From Mucilaginibacter arboris (GTDB lineage Bacteria; Bacteroidota; Bacteroidia; Sphingobacteriales; Sphingobacteriaceae), in contig NZ_WPIK01000014.1 in the NCBI RefSeq assembly GCF_009754915.1, positions 62,001 through 126,000 on the forward strand: 64,000 nt of DNA. The letters are read 5' to 3'. A model generated the notes under the pieces. The model saw only the letters and a list, made by a program, of their open reading frames with translations. It was not told the origin of the DNA and did no database searches. Below, one piece after another: positions 43,302-50,312 of the stretch; position 1 is the stretch's first letter; each line of letters opens with the position of its first letter. The position numbers were made by a program, and so were the translations under genes.

Positions 43302-43309
43302 CAAAGTTA
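43302..43309 (-). promoter_or_regulatory. -7 element of the helicase gene
   Basis: TAACTTTG on the minus strand fits TAnnTTTG. The predicted leader before the ATG at 43289 is only about 7 bases. Confidence 0.4.
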
Positions 43310-43370
43310 AAAGGCTTTGGTTGGAATGCAAAAAGCAGCTTTATTAAAGATTGAGGCTGAAAAAATGTGT

Positions 43371-43384
43371 GTTAAAAGAAGCAT
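43371..43384 (+). repeat. Dispersed repeat type A, one mismatch
   Basis: GTTAAAAGAAGCAT, just outside the stop of the nucleotidyltransferase gene. The flanking tract is AAAAAAT, farther away than usual. Confidence 0.5.
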
Positions 43385-43386
43385 GC

Positions 43387-43989
43387 TTATTGATTTGGAA
43401 ATAATTCCTGCTGAATTTTTTCCAGTTCAACTAAATCTCCTAAATCTTTTGGCCTTGCAGTTGCTTTTTTCTCCCGGATTAAATCTGCTAAAAAAAGCAC
43501 TTTAACAGGAATACCATCCAGGTTGCCAGTAATTGCATTTGTATAGCAAGTATCAAAATCATGTTGAGAAAAGGCTTTTGTCTGCTCGCCTAAATCCAAC
43601 AAAAAACCATTATTGCCAAAAGGAACGCTGGTATAACCAAAAACAAATTGTGTATTTAGTAAATATTGTGCACCTTCAACTAAGTTTTCTTTAAGCGATT
43701 GGATTAAGGCTTCTCTGTTTTCTGGCGTATTTTTAATCCAGATATCCATATCCACGGTAGTTCTGGTATGGCCATAAAAAGCACCTGCCATTCCGCCAAT
43801 TAACAGATATTTAAGATTATAATTTGCGAAGCTTTTTAATAAATTTTGAACGTCATCACCCGAAATATCCATATTTTTATTTGCTTCTTTTAGCATTGGA
43901 TTTGCTTTTCTAAGCTTTGAAGATAAAAGCATTAAAGAAAAAAACCTGTATAGATTTCGCTGGTAAACAGGTAAGAGTTCTGTATTCAT
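43387..43989 (-). CDS. Nucleotidyltransferase-fold protein (DUF6036/MNT-like)
   Basis: A protein of up to 200 residues with a minimal nucleotidyltransferase fold: the glycine loop YLLIGGMAGAFYGHTRTT followed by the metal-binding pair in VDMDIWI, then a third acidic position in GFLLDLGE. Such proteins are related to AbiEii and MNT antitoxins that transfer nucleotides to tRNA or proteins, but many are uncharacterised. No HEPN or AbiEi partner is adjacent. The start is uncertain: ATGs at 43989, 43896 and 43872 are in frame, and the first 31 residues look unlike the family, so 43896 may be the true start. Confidence 0.65.
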   Translation of the reverse strand: MNTELLPVYQRNLYRFFSLMLLSSKLRKANPMLKEANKNMDISGDDVQNLLKSFANYNLKYLLIGGMAGAFYGHTRTTVDMDIWIKNTPENREALIQSLKENLVEGAQYLLNTQFVFGYTSVPFGNNGFLLDLGEQTKAFSQHDFDTCYTNAITGNLDGIPVKVLFLADLIREKKATARPKDLGDLVELEKIQQELFPNQ

Positions 43990-44050
43990 GATGAAGCTTT
44001 TGCCTAAAATATTCTAATTTAGCAATAATGTTTTAAGGATAATTACAAGT

Positions 44051-44620
44051 TTATTCTAACTTCAGCCGGTTATCAATTTTATTTGGATGTAATTTGTTTA
44101 GCGCCGGAAGGATTTTATCCACATCCTTTTGTGCTGCTTTGCCTTCCAGTACAATTGTGTTTCCGCTTACATCTGCTTCTGCGCCCGGATAGTTTTTTAA
44201 TACACTGTCTGCAGCTTGTTTAAGTGGAAAATCTGAAGTAAGCGTAACAGGTGCAACCACAATTTTATTGATGATCCCTTTTACAATATTAATTCCTTTT
44301 ACGTCTTGTTCTACTTCATTTTTTGATTTTTCGGAACTACACTTTCCGGTTAACGTTACAACGCCGTCCTCAACCATATAATTTACACCTGCAAAATTCA
44401 ATTCGTTTTTAGCTTTTGTAGTTAAATCTGCTTTAATTTCTTTATCCCGATGTGCTTTGCTGCAACTGCTGCACAGAATGATCAGCAGCAAAAGAAAAAT
44501 GGTAAGGTAGTTTAAAGTGGCTTTCTGTTTTCCAATCCTGAAAAAGTTATTTTGGGTTGATGTTAAACAAACTTTTTCAGAAGAATTTTTATGGCTAAGT
44601 AAATAAACTTTGTGTTTCAT
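44051..44620 (-). CDS. BON-domain lipoprotein
   Basis: A 189-residue protein. After a hydrophilic N-terminal stretch of about 35 residues comes a hydrophobic segment with a lipobox-like end, LLIILCSSC, then two BON domains (about 60-120 and 125-189) with the pattern EDGVVTLTGKCSSEKSKNEVEQDVKGI and GNTIVLEGKAAQKDVDKI. BON domains bind phospholipid or other surfaces in the envelope (OsmY type). The long N-terminus before the signal is odd; no later ATG would keep the signal, so a non-ATG start nearer to the hydrophobic segment is possible. Confidence 0.75.
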   Translation of the reverse strand: MKHKVYLLSHKNSSEKVCLTSTQNNFFRIGKQKATLNYLTIFLLLLIILCSSCSKAHRDKEIKADLTTKAKNELNFAGVNYMVEDGVVTLTGKCSSEKSKNEVEQDVKGINIVKGIINKIVVAPVTLTSDFPLKQAADSVLKNYPGAEADVSGNTIVLEGKAAQKDVDKILPALNKLHPNKIDNRLKLE

Positions 44621-44781
44621 ATTATTACTGATGTACTTTAGTTAGAAGCAAAAACAAGGAGATGTTGTTTAAGAATTTTATCAAGAACTGGGTTGAACTA
44701 ATTCAATCAATGTAACATTTAATGAAGTGCTGTATCTAACCCGGTACAAATAAAATAACAGCTTGAACCAGCCTTGTCAAT

Positions 44782-45261
44782 ATGACAGATTTTGAGGATA
44801 TCTATAACCGTTATGCGCCGCAAATTTTTCGTGTGTGTTTAGGCTATACAAATGATGCTGATCAAGCCAAGGATCTGGTGCAGGATACTTTTGTATCGGT
44901 TTGGAAAAACTTGTCCGGCTTTCGCAACCAATCGCATATCAGCACATGGATTTTCAGGATAGCAACAAATAATTGTTTGCGTGCAGTAAAGGTTGCCAAA
45001 CGTATGCCTGCTGCCGAGCTGCCATCTAATTTGGCTGATACATTTGATGAATCGCCGGAAGAAAAGCTAAGCTTTTTATATAAGTGTATTGCCGAACTGG
45101 AGGAAACGGAGCGCGTTATTATTTCATTGGAACTGGAAGGTTTGCCACAAGCTGAAATTGCCGAAGTTGTAGGATTGAGCAATGGAAATGTACGGGTGAA
45201 GATTTACAGGATAAAGGAAAAACTGGCTCAAAAATTTAAAGCAAATGGACAATTTAAATGA
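44782..45261 (+). CDS. ECF-type RNA polymerase sigma factor
   Basis: A 159-residue sigma-70 family protein. Region 2 is FEDIYNRYAPQIFRVCLGY with DQAKDLVQDTFVSVWKNL (-10 recognition), and region 4 is SLELEGLPQAEIAEVVGLSNGNVRVKIYRIKEKL (-35 recognition). It overlaps the next gene by 17 bases. The partner four-helix membrane protein lies where an anti-sigma factor is expected, so the sigma factor is probably held at the membrane until an envelope signal. Confidence 0.9.
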   Translation: MTDFEDIYNRYAPQIFRVCLGYTNDADQAKDLVQDTFVSVWKNLSGFRNQSHISTWIFRIATNNCLRAVKVAKRMPAAELPSNLADTFDESPEEKLSFLYKCIAELEETERVIISLELEGLPQAEIAEVVGLSNGNVRVKIYRIKEKLAQKFKANGQFK

Positions 45262-45829
45262 TTTGAAAGCCATTTGGCATAGTGCGAAAACGGATAGTTT
45301 GCCAACTTCTGTGGAGATGGAACAGATAATCAAAAAATTTCGCAACCAAAAGCTGCGAAATAAATGGCTAACTATTGTGGTATCCTGTCTTATTTCCGTA
45401 CTGATGATTGTGGTATTGTTTATTGTTCCATTCAAATTGCTTGTTACCTATCTTGGCGGAGGATTAATAGCTACCTCCAGTGTTTTACTGGCCGCTACCA
45501 ATATCAAATCTCTTAAACGCTTTTATCAGCTTGATGACTACAGTAACCTGGACTTCCTGGCTTTTATAGAGCAGACCCGCCAGAACCAGATTTTTTATTA
45601 TAAAAAAACAATGGTTATCATCATGTTGCTTTGTTCGGTTGGCTTGCTATTGTACCTTTATGAGCTTACCTATCAGCATCTCTTTTGGTTCATTAGCACT
45701 TATGCCGCAATCCTGGTTTATCTGCTTATTATGTGGTTTATTGTCCGTCCGCGCTCTTTTAAAAAAGGCACAGAAAAATTAAATGCCACCCGGCAGCGGT
45801 TAGAAAAAATTTCCAATCAACTTAAATAA
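45245..45829 (+). CDS. Four-helix membrane protein, candidate anti-sigma factor
   Basis: A 194-residue protein with a hydrophilic N-terminal part (about 1-38: MDNLNDLKAIWHSAKTDSLP and following), two helices at about 40-60 and 66-85, a loop, and two more helices at about 118-137 and 142-162, then a basic C-terminal tail. The cytoplasmic W-rich head and the 17-base overlap with the sigma gene suggest it binds the sigma factor. It does not show the zinc-binding HxxxCxxC motif of ZAS anti-sigma proteins, so recognition would be by another mode. Confidence 0.65.
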   Translation: MDNLNDLKAIWHSAKTDSLPTSVEMEQIIKKFRNQKLRNKWLTIVVSCLISVLMIVVLFIVPFKLLVTYLGGGLIATSSVLLAATNIKSLKRFYQLDDYSNLDFLAFIEQTRQNQIFYYKKTMVIIMLLCSVGLLLYLYELTYQHLFWFISTYAAILVYLLIMWFIVRPRSFKKGTEKLNATRQRLEKISNQLK

Positions 45830-45830
45830 T

Positions 45831-46043
45831 ATGAAACGTAACACTATTCCAAAATCGGCTCTTGTATGCTTAATTATCGGTTTGTTAATGACTGCCCTTA
45901 CGCCATTAATCGGCCGTTACTTCCTGCTGCCGGATTTTTTAAAAGGATTTCTAAATGGTTTAGGTTTAGCTGTTGAAACTTTTGCGATCATTAAAATACA
46001 GCAAAGCAAGAAAAATATGAAGTGTTTAGCATCTAATGATTAA
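45831..46043 (+). CDS. Small two-helix membrane protein
   Basis: A 70-residue protein with two hydrophobic segments (about 10-28 and 38-55) and a basic end KIQQSKKNMKCLASND. It starts 1 base after the stop of the previous gene, so it is the third member of the sigma operon. It may be a second part of the sensor-inhibitor complex. No family recognised. A repeat-based hairpin follows 48 bases later. Confidence 0.65.
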   Translation: MKRNTIPKSALVCLIIGLLMTALTPLIGRYFLLPDFLKGFLNGLGLAVETFAIIKIQQSKKNMKCLASND

Positions 46044-46091
46044 CCTGCTTTTCCTGTCGGAATTTTGCGGTAAACACTGACTTAAAATAAA

Positions 46092-46135
46092 ATGCTTCTT
46101 TTATCACTGTTTTTTTTAGGTGATAAAAGAAGCAT
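46092..46135 (+). terminator. Terminator hairpin from two inverted type-A repeats
   Basis: A minus copy (46092-46105) and a plus copy (46122-46135), both perfect, form a 16-bp stem (including AC / GT) with a T-rich loop of about 12 bases, after the sigma operon. The A/T tracts lie in the loop. Confidence 0.75.
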
Positions 46136-46203
46136 TACACATACTCATTCTTTTTGATGGATAAACTATGGGCAATAAACCATCAACCATTTGCTATAAA
46201 ATC

Positions 46204-46386
46204 TTATTTCTTCTCCGGCAGCAAAATAAACCGGATCAAATTATTACCGCTTAAATATGGGTTAGCTGTTGTTTTTATGCTTTGAACATTAATTTGATTG
46301 AGGTTTTTAACGTGATTTAACACATCTTCCGGATCTTGCCGGTATTGATAACTTTTGGAAATCTGCCCCAGCCAAAAACTGTTGTT
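46204..46386 (-). pseudogene. Remnant of an M16 (insulinase-like) peptidase gene
   Basis: The otherwise empty stretch 46136-46406 contains, on the minus strand, a 60-codon frame reading NNSFWLGQISKSYQYRQDPE and ending FILLPEKK then TAA at 46204. This is the typical C-terminal end of M16 zinc proteases (LKNNSFW, then VLxPEKK). It begins after two in-frame stop codons and has no start. It lies 20 bases past the stop codon of the DUF2059 gene. The rest of the peptidase gene is absent, so a deletion or insertion removed it. Confidence 0.75.
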
Positions 46387-46406
46387 TTATTACAGTTTTT
46401 CTGAAA

Positions 46407-46889
46407 TTATTTTTTACTATAAGCAGCCTCGAACATTGTTTTTAATTCGTCTTTATGTGCCAAAGCTATTTGTTGCCCAATTTGCTCGGCTTTAAAAAAT
46501 ATTTCGGTCTGTTTTGAACCAAACTTTTTACCAACCGGTGTTTTATAAAAAGCGGCTAATTGCTGTAATTCTTCTGTTGTAAATTCTGCTGCATATAATT
46601 TACACATTTTCTCACTAATTATATCCCATGTTAAATACTTATTTAAAAACTGGTGCATCACTTCTTCAAAACCAGCTCTTTTATCTTCCGGAAGTTTTAA
46701 CTCTTGCAATTTAATTGAAGTGTTCATTGAGGTTTGGAACCTTGATTTTTGGTCTGTTGCATTTAGCATTTCCTGTGCTGCTTTCAGCCGTGCAGGCGTA
46801 TAAGTAGTATCTTGTGCTTTTAAATTGAAGCTGATCAGAAAACAAAAAGCAGTTAAAGAAAAACAAAATTTGGAGTAAAAGTGGTTCAT
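46407..46889 (-). CDS. DUF2059 periplasmic protein
   Basis: A 160-residue protein with a signal peptide (about 1-25, ending KAQ). The mature part is the DUF2059 domain: GFEEVMHQFLNKYLTWDIIS, then LCKLYAAEF-like TTEELQQLAAFYKTPVGKKF, and KAEQIGQQIALAHKDELK. Family function unknown. It lies 15 bases downstream of the acyltransferase gene on the same strand, and the M16 remnant follows it. Confidence 0.85.
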   Translation of the reverse strand: MNHFYSKFCFSLTAFCFLISFNLKAQDTTYTPARLKAAQEMLNATDQKSRFQTSMNTSIKLQELKLPEDKRAGFEEVMHQFLNKYLTWDIISEKMCKLYAAEFTTEELQQLAAFYKTPVGKKFGSKQTEIFFKAEQIGQQIALAHKDELKTMFEAAYSKK

Positions 46890-46904
46890 ATTGAATGCTT
46901 TAAA

Positions 46905-48041
46905 TTAAACCTTAATAATAATGTTTTTCCGGTACATCAGCCACAAAACCACAAACCAAATTAATACATAAGTTAAAGCTCCGGCAAGAGAAGCATTGAT
47001 AGGTGTAAAGTAAGGTGTATAAAAAGTTTCCATTAAATAAGTTTTAGAATCTACTGGTTTTCCGTGCAGCATTACTATTATGCGGCTCATGATCCGCGGT
47101 ATAATTCCCGACAGGAAAAAAACGGTGATTGGGTTCACACCAAAAACAACAAAAAACTTGGTAAAACGACGGTAGCCTTGCACATCAGTTAGCCAGTACA
47201 ATAACGTTAAACCAATTGTTGCCAGTCCGCCGCAATATAAAACGTAAGAGCTGGTCCACAATGCTTTGTTTATCGGGAAAAAAAGATCAACAATTAAACC
47301 GGCGATGGTTGCCAGAACGCCAACCGAAAAAAGCCAGGAAACTTTTTGTGCGTTGTTTTGATCTTTTCGCCTTAAAAATGTGCCGATCAAAACACCAAAA
47401 ATACAGGTTGCCACAGCAGGAATATCGGTTAAAATTCCTTCCGGGTCCCATGTTTTGGATGATTTCCATAAATGTGCTTCTGTTAAAATGCTGCGGTCAA
47501 TCCAGGCACCGAGATTGGTTTCGGGATTGAGGTTTGCATAACCCACGCCGGGAACGGGAACAAAAGTCATGACCAGAAAATAAACGATCAAAATCAGCCA
47601 GAAAATAATCAACAACCTTTTTTTATTTTGATGGAGATAAAGCAATCCGGTAATTAAATAAACAATTGCGATGCGTTGCAGTACGCCCGGAACACGAACA
47701 GTTTGAAATTGGAATGTTGGAAAAAGATTGAGGATCAAGCCCAGCACAAATAAAATTACGCCGCGCCGGATAACATTTATCAGCAATTTTTTATGCTGCG
47801 CCTGATCTTGCTTCCGGCTTTCCATCGAGTAAACAATAGAAACGCCAACAATAAATAAAAAGAACGGAAAAACCAGATCGGTTGGCGTGCAGCCGTTCCA
47901 GTCAGCATGTTCTAACGGCGGATAAATGTGCGCCCAACTTCCCGGATTGTTTACCAAAGTCATGGCGGCAACGGTTATTCCACGGAAAACATCGAGCGAA
48001 AGCAATCGGGGTTTGGGTGTTTTTATTGCAGGATTTTGCAT
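46905..48041 (-). CDS. HGSNAT-like acyltransferase (DUF5009 family)
   Basis: A 378-residue protein with about ten membrane helices. The N-terminal signature RLLSLDVFRGITVAAMTLVNNPGSW is followed by LEHADWNGCTPTDLVFPFFLFIVGVSI, which contains the conserved His of heparan-alpha-glucosaminide N-acetyltransferase-like proteins. These use acetyl-CoA on the cytosolic side to acetylate a sugar on the other side. The actual sugar is unknown here; AnmK encoded divergently suggests amino-sugar metabolism. A type-A repeat ends 2 bases before the ATG, placing AAAAGAAGC where a ribosome binding site would be. Confidence 0.82.
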   Translation of the reverse strand: MQNPAIKTPKPRLLSLDVFRGITVAAMTLVNNPGSWAHIYPPLEHADWNGCTPTDLVFPFFLFIVGVSIVYSMESRKQDQAQHKKLLINVIRRGVILFVLGLILNLFPTFQFQTVRVPGVLQRIAIVYLITGLLYLHQNKKRLLIIFWLILIVYFLVMTFVPVPGVGYANLNPETNLGAWIDRSILTEAHLWKSSKTWDPEGILTDIPAVATCIFGVLIGTFLRRKDQNNAQKVSWLFSVGVLATIAGLIVDLFFPINKALWTSSYVLYCGGLATIGLTLLYWLTDVQGYRRFTKFFVVFGVNPITVFFLSGIIPRIMSRIIVMLHGKPVDSKTYLMETFYTPYFTPINASLAGALTYVLIWFVVLWLMYRKNIIIKV

Positions 48042-48042
48042 A

Positions 48043-48056
48043 ATGCTTCTTTTATC
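48043..48056 (-). repeat. Dispersed repeat type A at a ribosome-binding position
   Basis: Perfect copy followed on the plus strand by GATAAAAAATT. On the minus strand AGAAGCATTATG places a purine-rich string 6-10 bases before the start codon of the acyltransferase. Confidence 0.85.
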
Positions 48057-48150
48057 GATAAAAAATTGGAATGGAGAATAAATTTACAGCCGGATAAATT
48101 ACTTTAGCAATCAGCAAATCACCTGTTCCCTAAACTTAAATCAGCTAAAA

Positions 48151-49335
48151 TTGAACAGCAATTTACAGCAACTTTTTGCAATTGCCCAAAAGAAAGAGAA
48201 AATGATTTTGGGTTTGATGTCGGGCACTTCGCTGGACGGGCTGGATGTGGCTTTGTGCCGATTTTTTGGAAGCGGAATGCAAACCCGGTTTAAGCTGTTG
48301 CAATTTGAAACGATTGCGTACAATGATTTTTTTAAGGAAGAGATCCGGCAGGTTTTTTCAAAAAAAACAGTTGACCTGGAAAAACTAATTTTGCTTAATG
48401 CTTACATCGGCAACCTTCATGGCGAACTGGTTTTGCAATGCCTAAAAAAATGGCAGGTAAAAACAGCATCGGTTGATCTGGTTGCCAGCCACGGGCAAAC
48501 CATTTATCACGCGCCCAAACATCAGCATCAGCAAAACGAATATTCGAATGCAACTTTGCAAATTGGCGACGGCGATCATGTCGCTGTAAAAACCGGAATA
48601 ATTACGTTGAGTGATTTTCGGCAAAAACATATAGCAGCCGGAGGGGAAGGCGCGCCCTTAGCTTTGTATGGCGATGTGATTTTAGGAAGTAAAAAAGGCG
48701 AGAACCGGCTTTTGTTAAATTTGGGCGGCATTGCCAACTTTACTTTTTTGCCTGCCGATGCTTCTTTTAGCAGGATAATTTCTACAGATGTTGGCCCCGG
48801 AAATACCTTAATTGATGCTGCTTGCCGCCAATATTTTGATTTGCCTTTTGATGAAGATGCAAAAATTGCGCTTTCAGGGGAAGTGAATGAAGAATTATTA
48901 TCAGCTTTAAAAGCACATCCGTTTTTTGGGGCAGCTTTGCCAAAATCAACCGGACCGGAATTATTTAATCTGGAATTTGTGGAAAAGGCTCTGCAAAAAA
49001 CAAGCACAAATCAAATTAATCCGGCTGATTTAGTTGCTACGCTTACTGTTTTTACCGCACAAATTATTGCAGATGGTATCCTTCAAAACTTTCCTGTAAA
49101 TAACTTAAAAGTATTTGTAAGCGGCGGCGGCGCCCGAAACCCATTGTTAATACAACTGCTTCAAAAATTACTGCCTAAAAGCAGCATTCAAAATTCTGCT
49201 GCGCTTGGTTTATCTGCCGATGCCAAAGAAGCGGTACTTTTTGCTTTGCTGGCCAATGAAGCGGTTGCCGGAGAACCTATCGTAATTAATCAAAATCCGG
49301 CTGTTTTAATGGGAAAGTTTTCTTTTCCGCGTTAA
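48151..49335 (+). CDS. anmK: Anhydro-N-acetylmuramic acid kinase
   Basis: A 394-residue (or 377-residue) kinase of the ASKHA fold. The phosphate-1 loop is GLMSGTSLDGLDVAL, with DVGPGNTLIDAACRQYFD in the middle and VSGGGARNPLLIQLL for phosphate 2. It phosphorylates 1,6-anhydro-MurNAc from cell-wall turnover to MurNAc-6-P, and so follows NagZ-type enzymes such as the GH3 protein at 9091. The frame starts with TTG at 48151; an ATG at 48202 directly precedes GLMSG. The 17-residue extension resembles that of other Bacteroidota AnmK proteins as I recall them, so I keep the TTG start with doubt. Confidence 0.88.
   Translation: MNSNLQQLFAIAQKKEKMILGLMSGTSLDGLDVALCRFFGSGMQTRFKLLQFETIAYNDFFKEEIRQVFSKKTVDLEKLILLNAYIGNLHGELVLQCLKKWQVKTASVDLVASHGQTIYHAPKHQHQQNEYSNATLQIGDGDHVAVKTGIITLSDFRQKHIAAGGEGAPLALYGDVILGSKKGENRLLLNLGGIANFTFLPADASFSRIISTDVGPGNTLIDAACRQYFDLPFDEDAKIALSGEVNEELLSALKAHPFFGAALPKSTGPELFNLEFVEKALQKTSTNQINPADLVATLTVFTAQIIADGILQNFPVNNLKVFVSGGGARNPLLIQLLQKLLPKSSIQNSAALGLSADAKEAVLFALLANEAVAGEPIVINQNPAVLMGKFSFPR
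48456..48469 (+). repeat. Dispersed repeat type B
   Basis: Perfect GGTAAAAACAGCAT in anmK (V-K-T-A), preceded by CTAAAAAAATGGCA. Confidence 0.65.
48758..48771 (-). repeat. Dispersed repeat type A in anmK, one mismatch
   Basis: Plus strand ATGCTTCTTTTAGC (A-S-F-S), followed by AGGATAATTT. Confidence 0.65.
49043..49056 (-). repeat. Dispersed repeat type B, one mismatch
   Basis: Plus strand TTACTGTTTTTACC (V-F-T in anmK), followed by GCACAAATTATT. Confidence 0.5.
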
Positions 49336-49336
49336 A

Positions 49337-50104
49337 TCAATACAACAATAAGTTTTGCTGTTGATATGGTTTTAGTTTTTCATCTGCCGGATCAAGCTCG
49401 GTAATTAAATGAGTGATCTGGTTCAGTTCGCAAATTTTCATTCGCTGAACAGAGTTTAGTTTTTCGGCAATACACAAAACAGCCAGGCTTTTTGAGGAAC
49501 GGACCATTGCTTTTTTTACCTGCACAATTTCCCAGTCAGAATCTGTAATGCCTTCCTGCGGCGCAATTCCGTTTGTTCCTAATAAACACAGATCAAACTT
49601 AATCTCGGAAAGATAGCTGATAACCGTTGCGCCAATGCTGATTTGCGAACCTTTGGAAAGCTGGCCGCCTATTAAAAAAACATCGATAAACGGATGGTCT
49701 GCCAATTGTAAAGCAACCAGCGGGCTTACTGTAAAAACGGTTGCCTGAAGTTTTTCAGGGACCATTCGGGCAAGTTCGAGCATGGTTGTGCCGCCGCCGG
49801 TTAAAATAACCATATCATTTTTTAACAGCTTTAATGCTTTTTTTGCCACCTCTTTTTTGGCATCGATTGCATAAACCTCATTTTGCTGAAAAGGCGAATG
49901 AAAAGATTTGGACAAAGCGCCGCCATGCACTTTTAAAATTATGCCGGATTTGGCAAGTTCGTTCAAATCGCGGCGGATGGTATCTTCAGAAACAGTAAGC
50001 AACGTTGCTAAATCCGAAGAAAGCACTTTATTGTGCAGGTTGATCTGTTTCAAGATCATTTTATGCCGTTCTTTTTTTAAGAGCTGCTGCGTATCCGGTT
50101 GCAT
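49337..50104 (-). CDS. DeoR/GlpR-family transcriptional regulator
   Basis: A 255-residue repressor. The N-terminal HTH (about 12-68) shows VSEDTIRRDLNELAKSGIILKVHGGAL, the DeoR signature. The C-terminal sugar-phosphate-sensing domain has GGGTTMLELARMVPE, and later DLCLLGTNGIAPQEGIT. Such repressors respond to a phosphorylated sugar. It converges with anmK (1 base between the stops) and is divergent from the SusC operon, which it could control; its ligand could be MurNAc-6-P, the AnmK product, but that is inference. Confidence 0.88.
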   Translation of the reverse strand: MQPDTQQLLKKERHKMILKQINLHNKVLSSDLATLLTVSEDTIRRDLNELAKSGIILKVHGGALSKSFHSPFQQNEVYAIDAKKEVAKKALKLLKNDMVILTGGGTTMLELARMVPEKLQATVFTVSPLVALQLADHPFIDVFLIGGQLSKGSQISIGATVISYLSEIKFDLCLLGTNGIAPQEGITDSDWEIVQVKKAMVRSSKSLAVLCIAEKLNSVQRMKICELNQITHLITELDPADEKLKPYQQQNLLLY

Positions 50105-50312
50105 ATTAAGGGTTAAAGTATCAGAAATGCGTTTTTATGCACGAAATAAAAATTAAACCTACAAATTTTTGCATATATTAAAATATTTTTTCAATACCTT
50201 TAGCTCAAGGGTTTAAGATCTTTCTGTATGTATTATTATGATGCCTGTTTAAGCAGGTTTGATAGCCATATTGACCCTTATTGCATGTTGCACAACAATT
50301 AATTAATCATAT

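Noticed and set aside
50105-50312. Riboswitch or attenuator before the SusC gene
   Set aside because: Only short weak inverted repeats (CCTG/CAGG) are present; no conserved riboswitch core is recognised.
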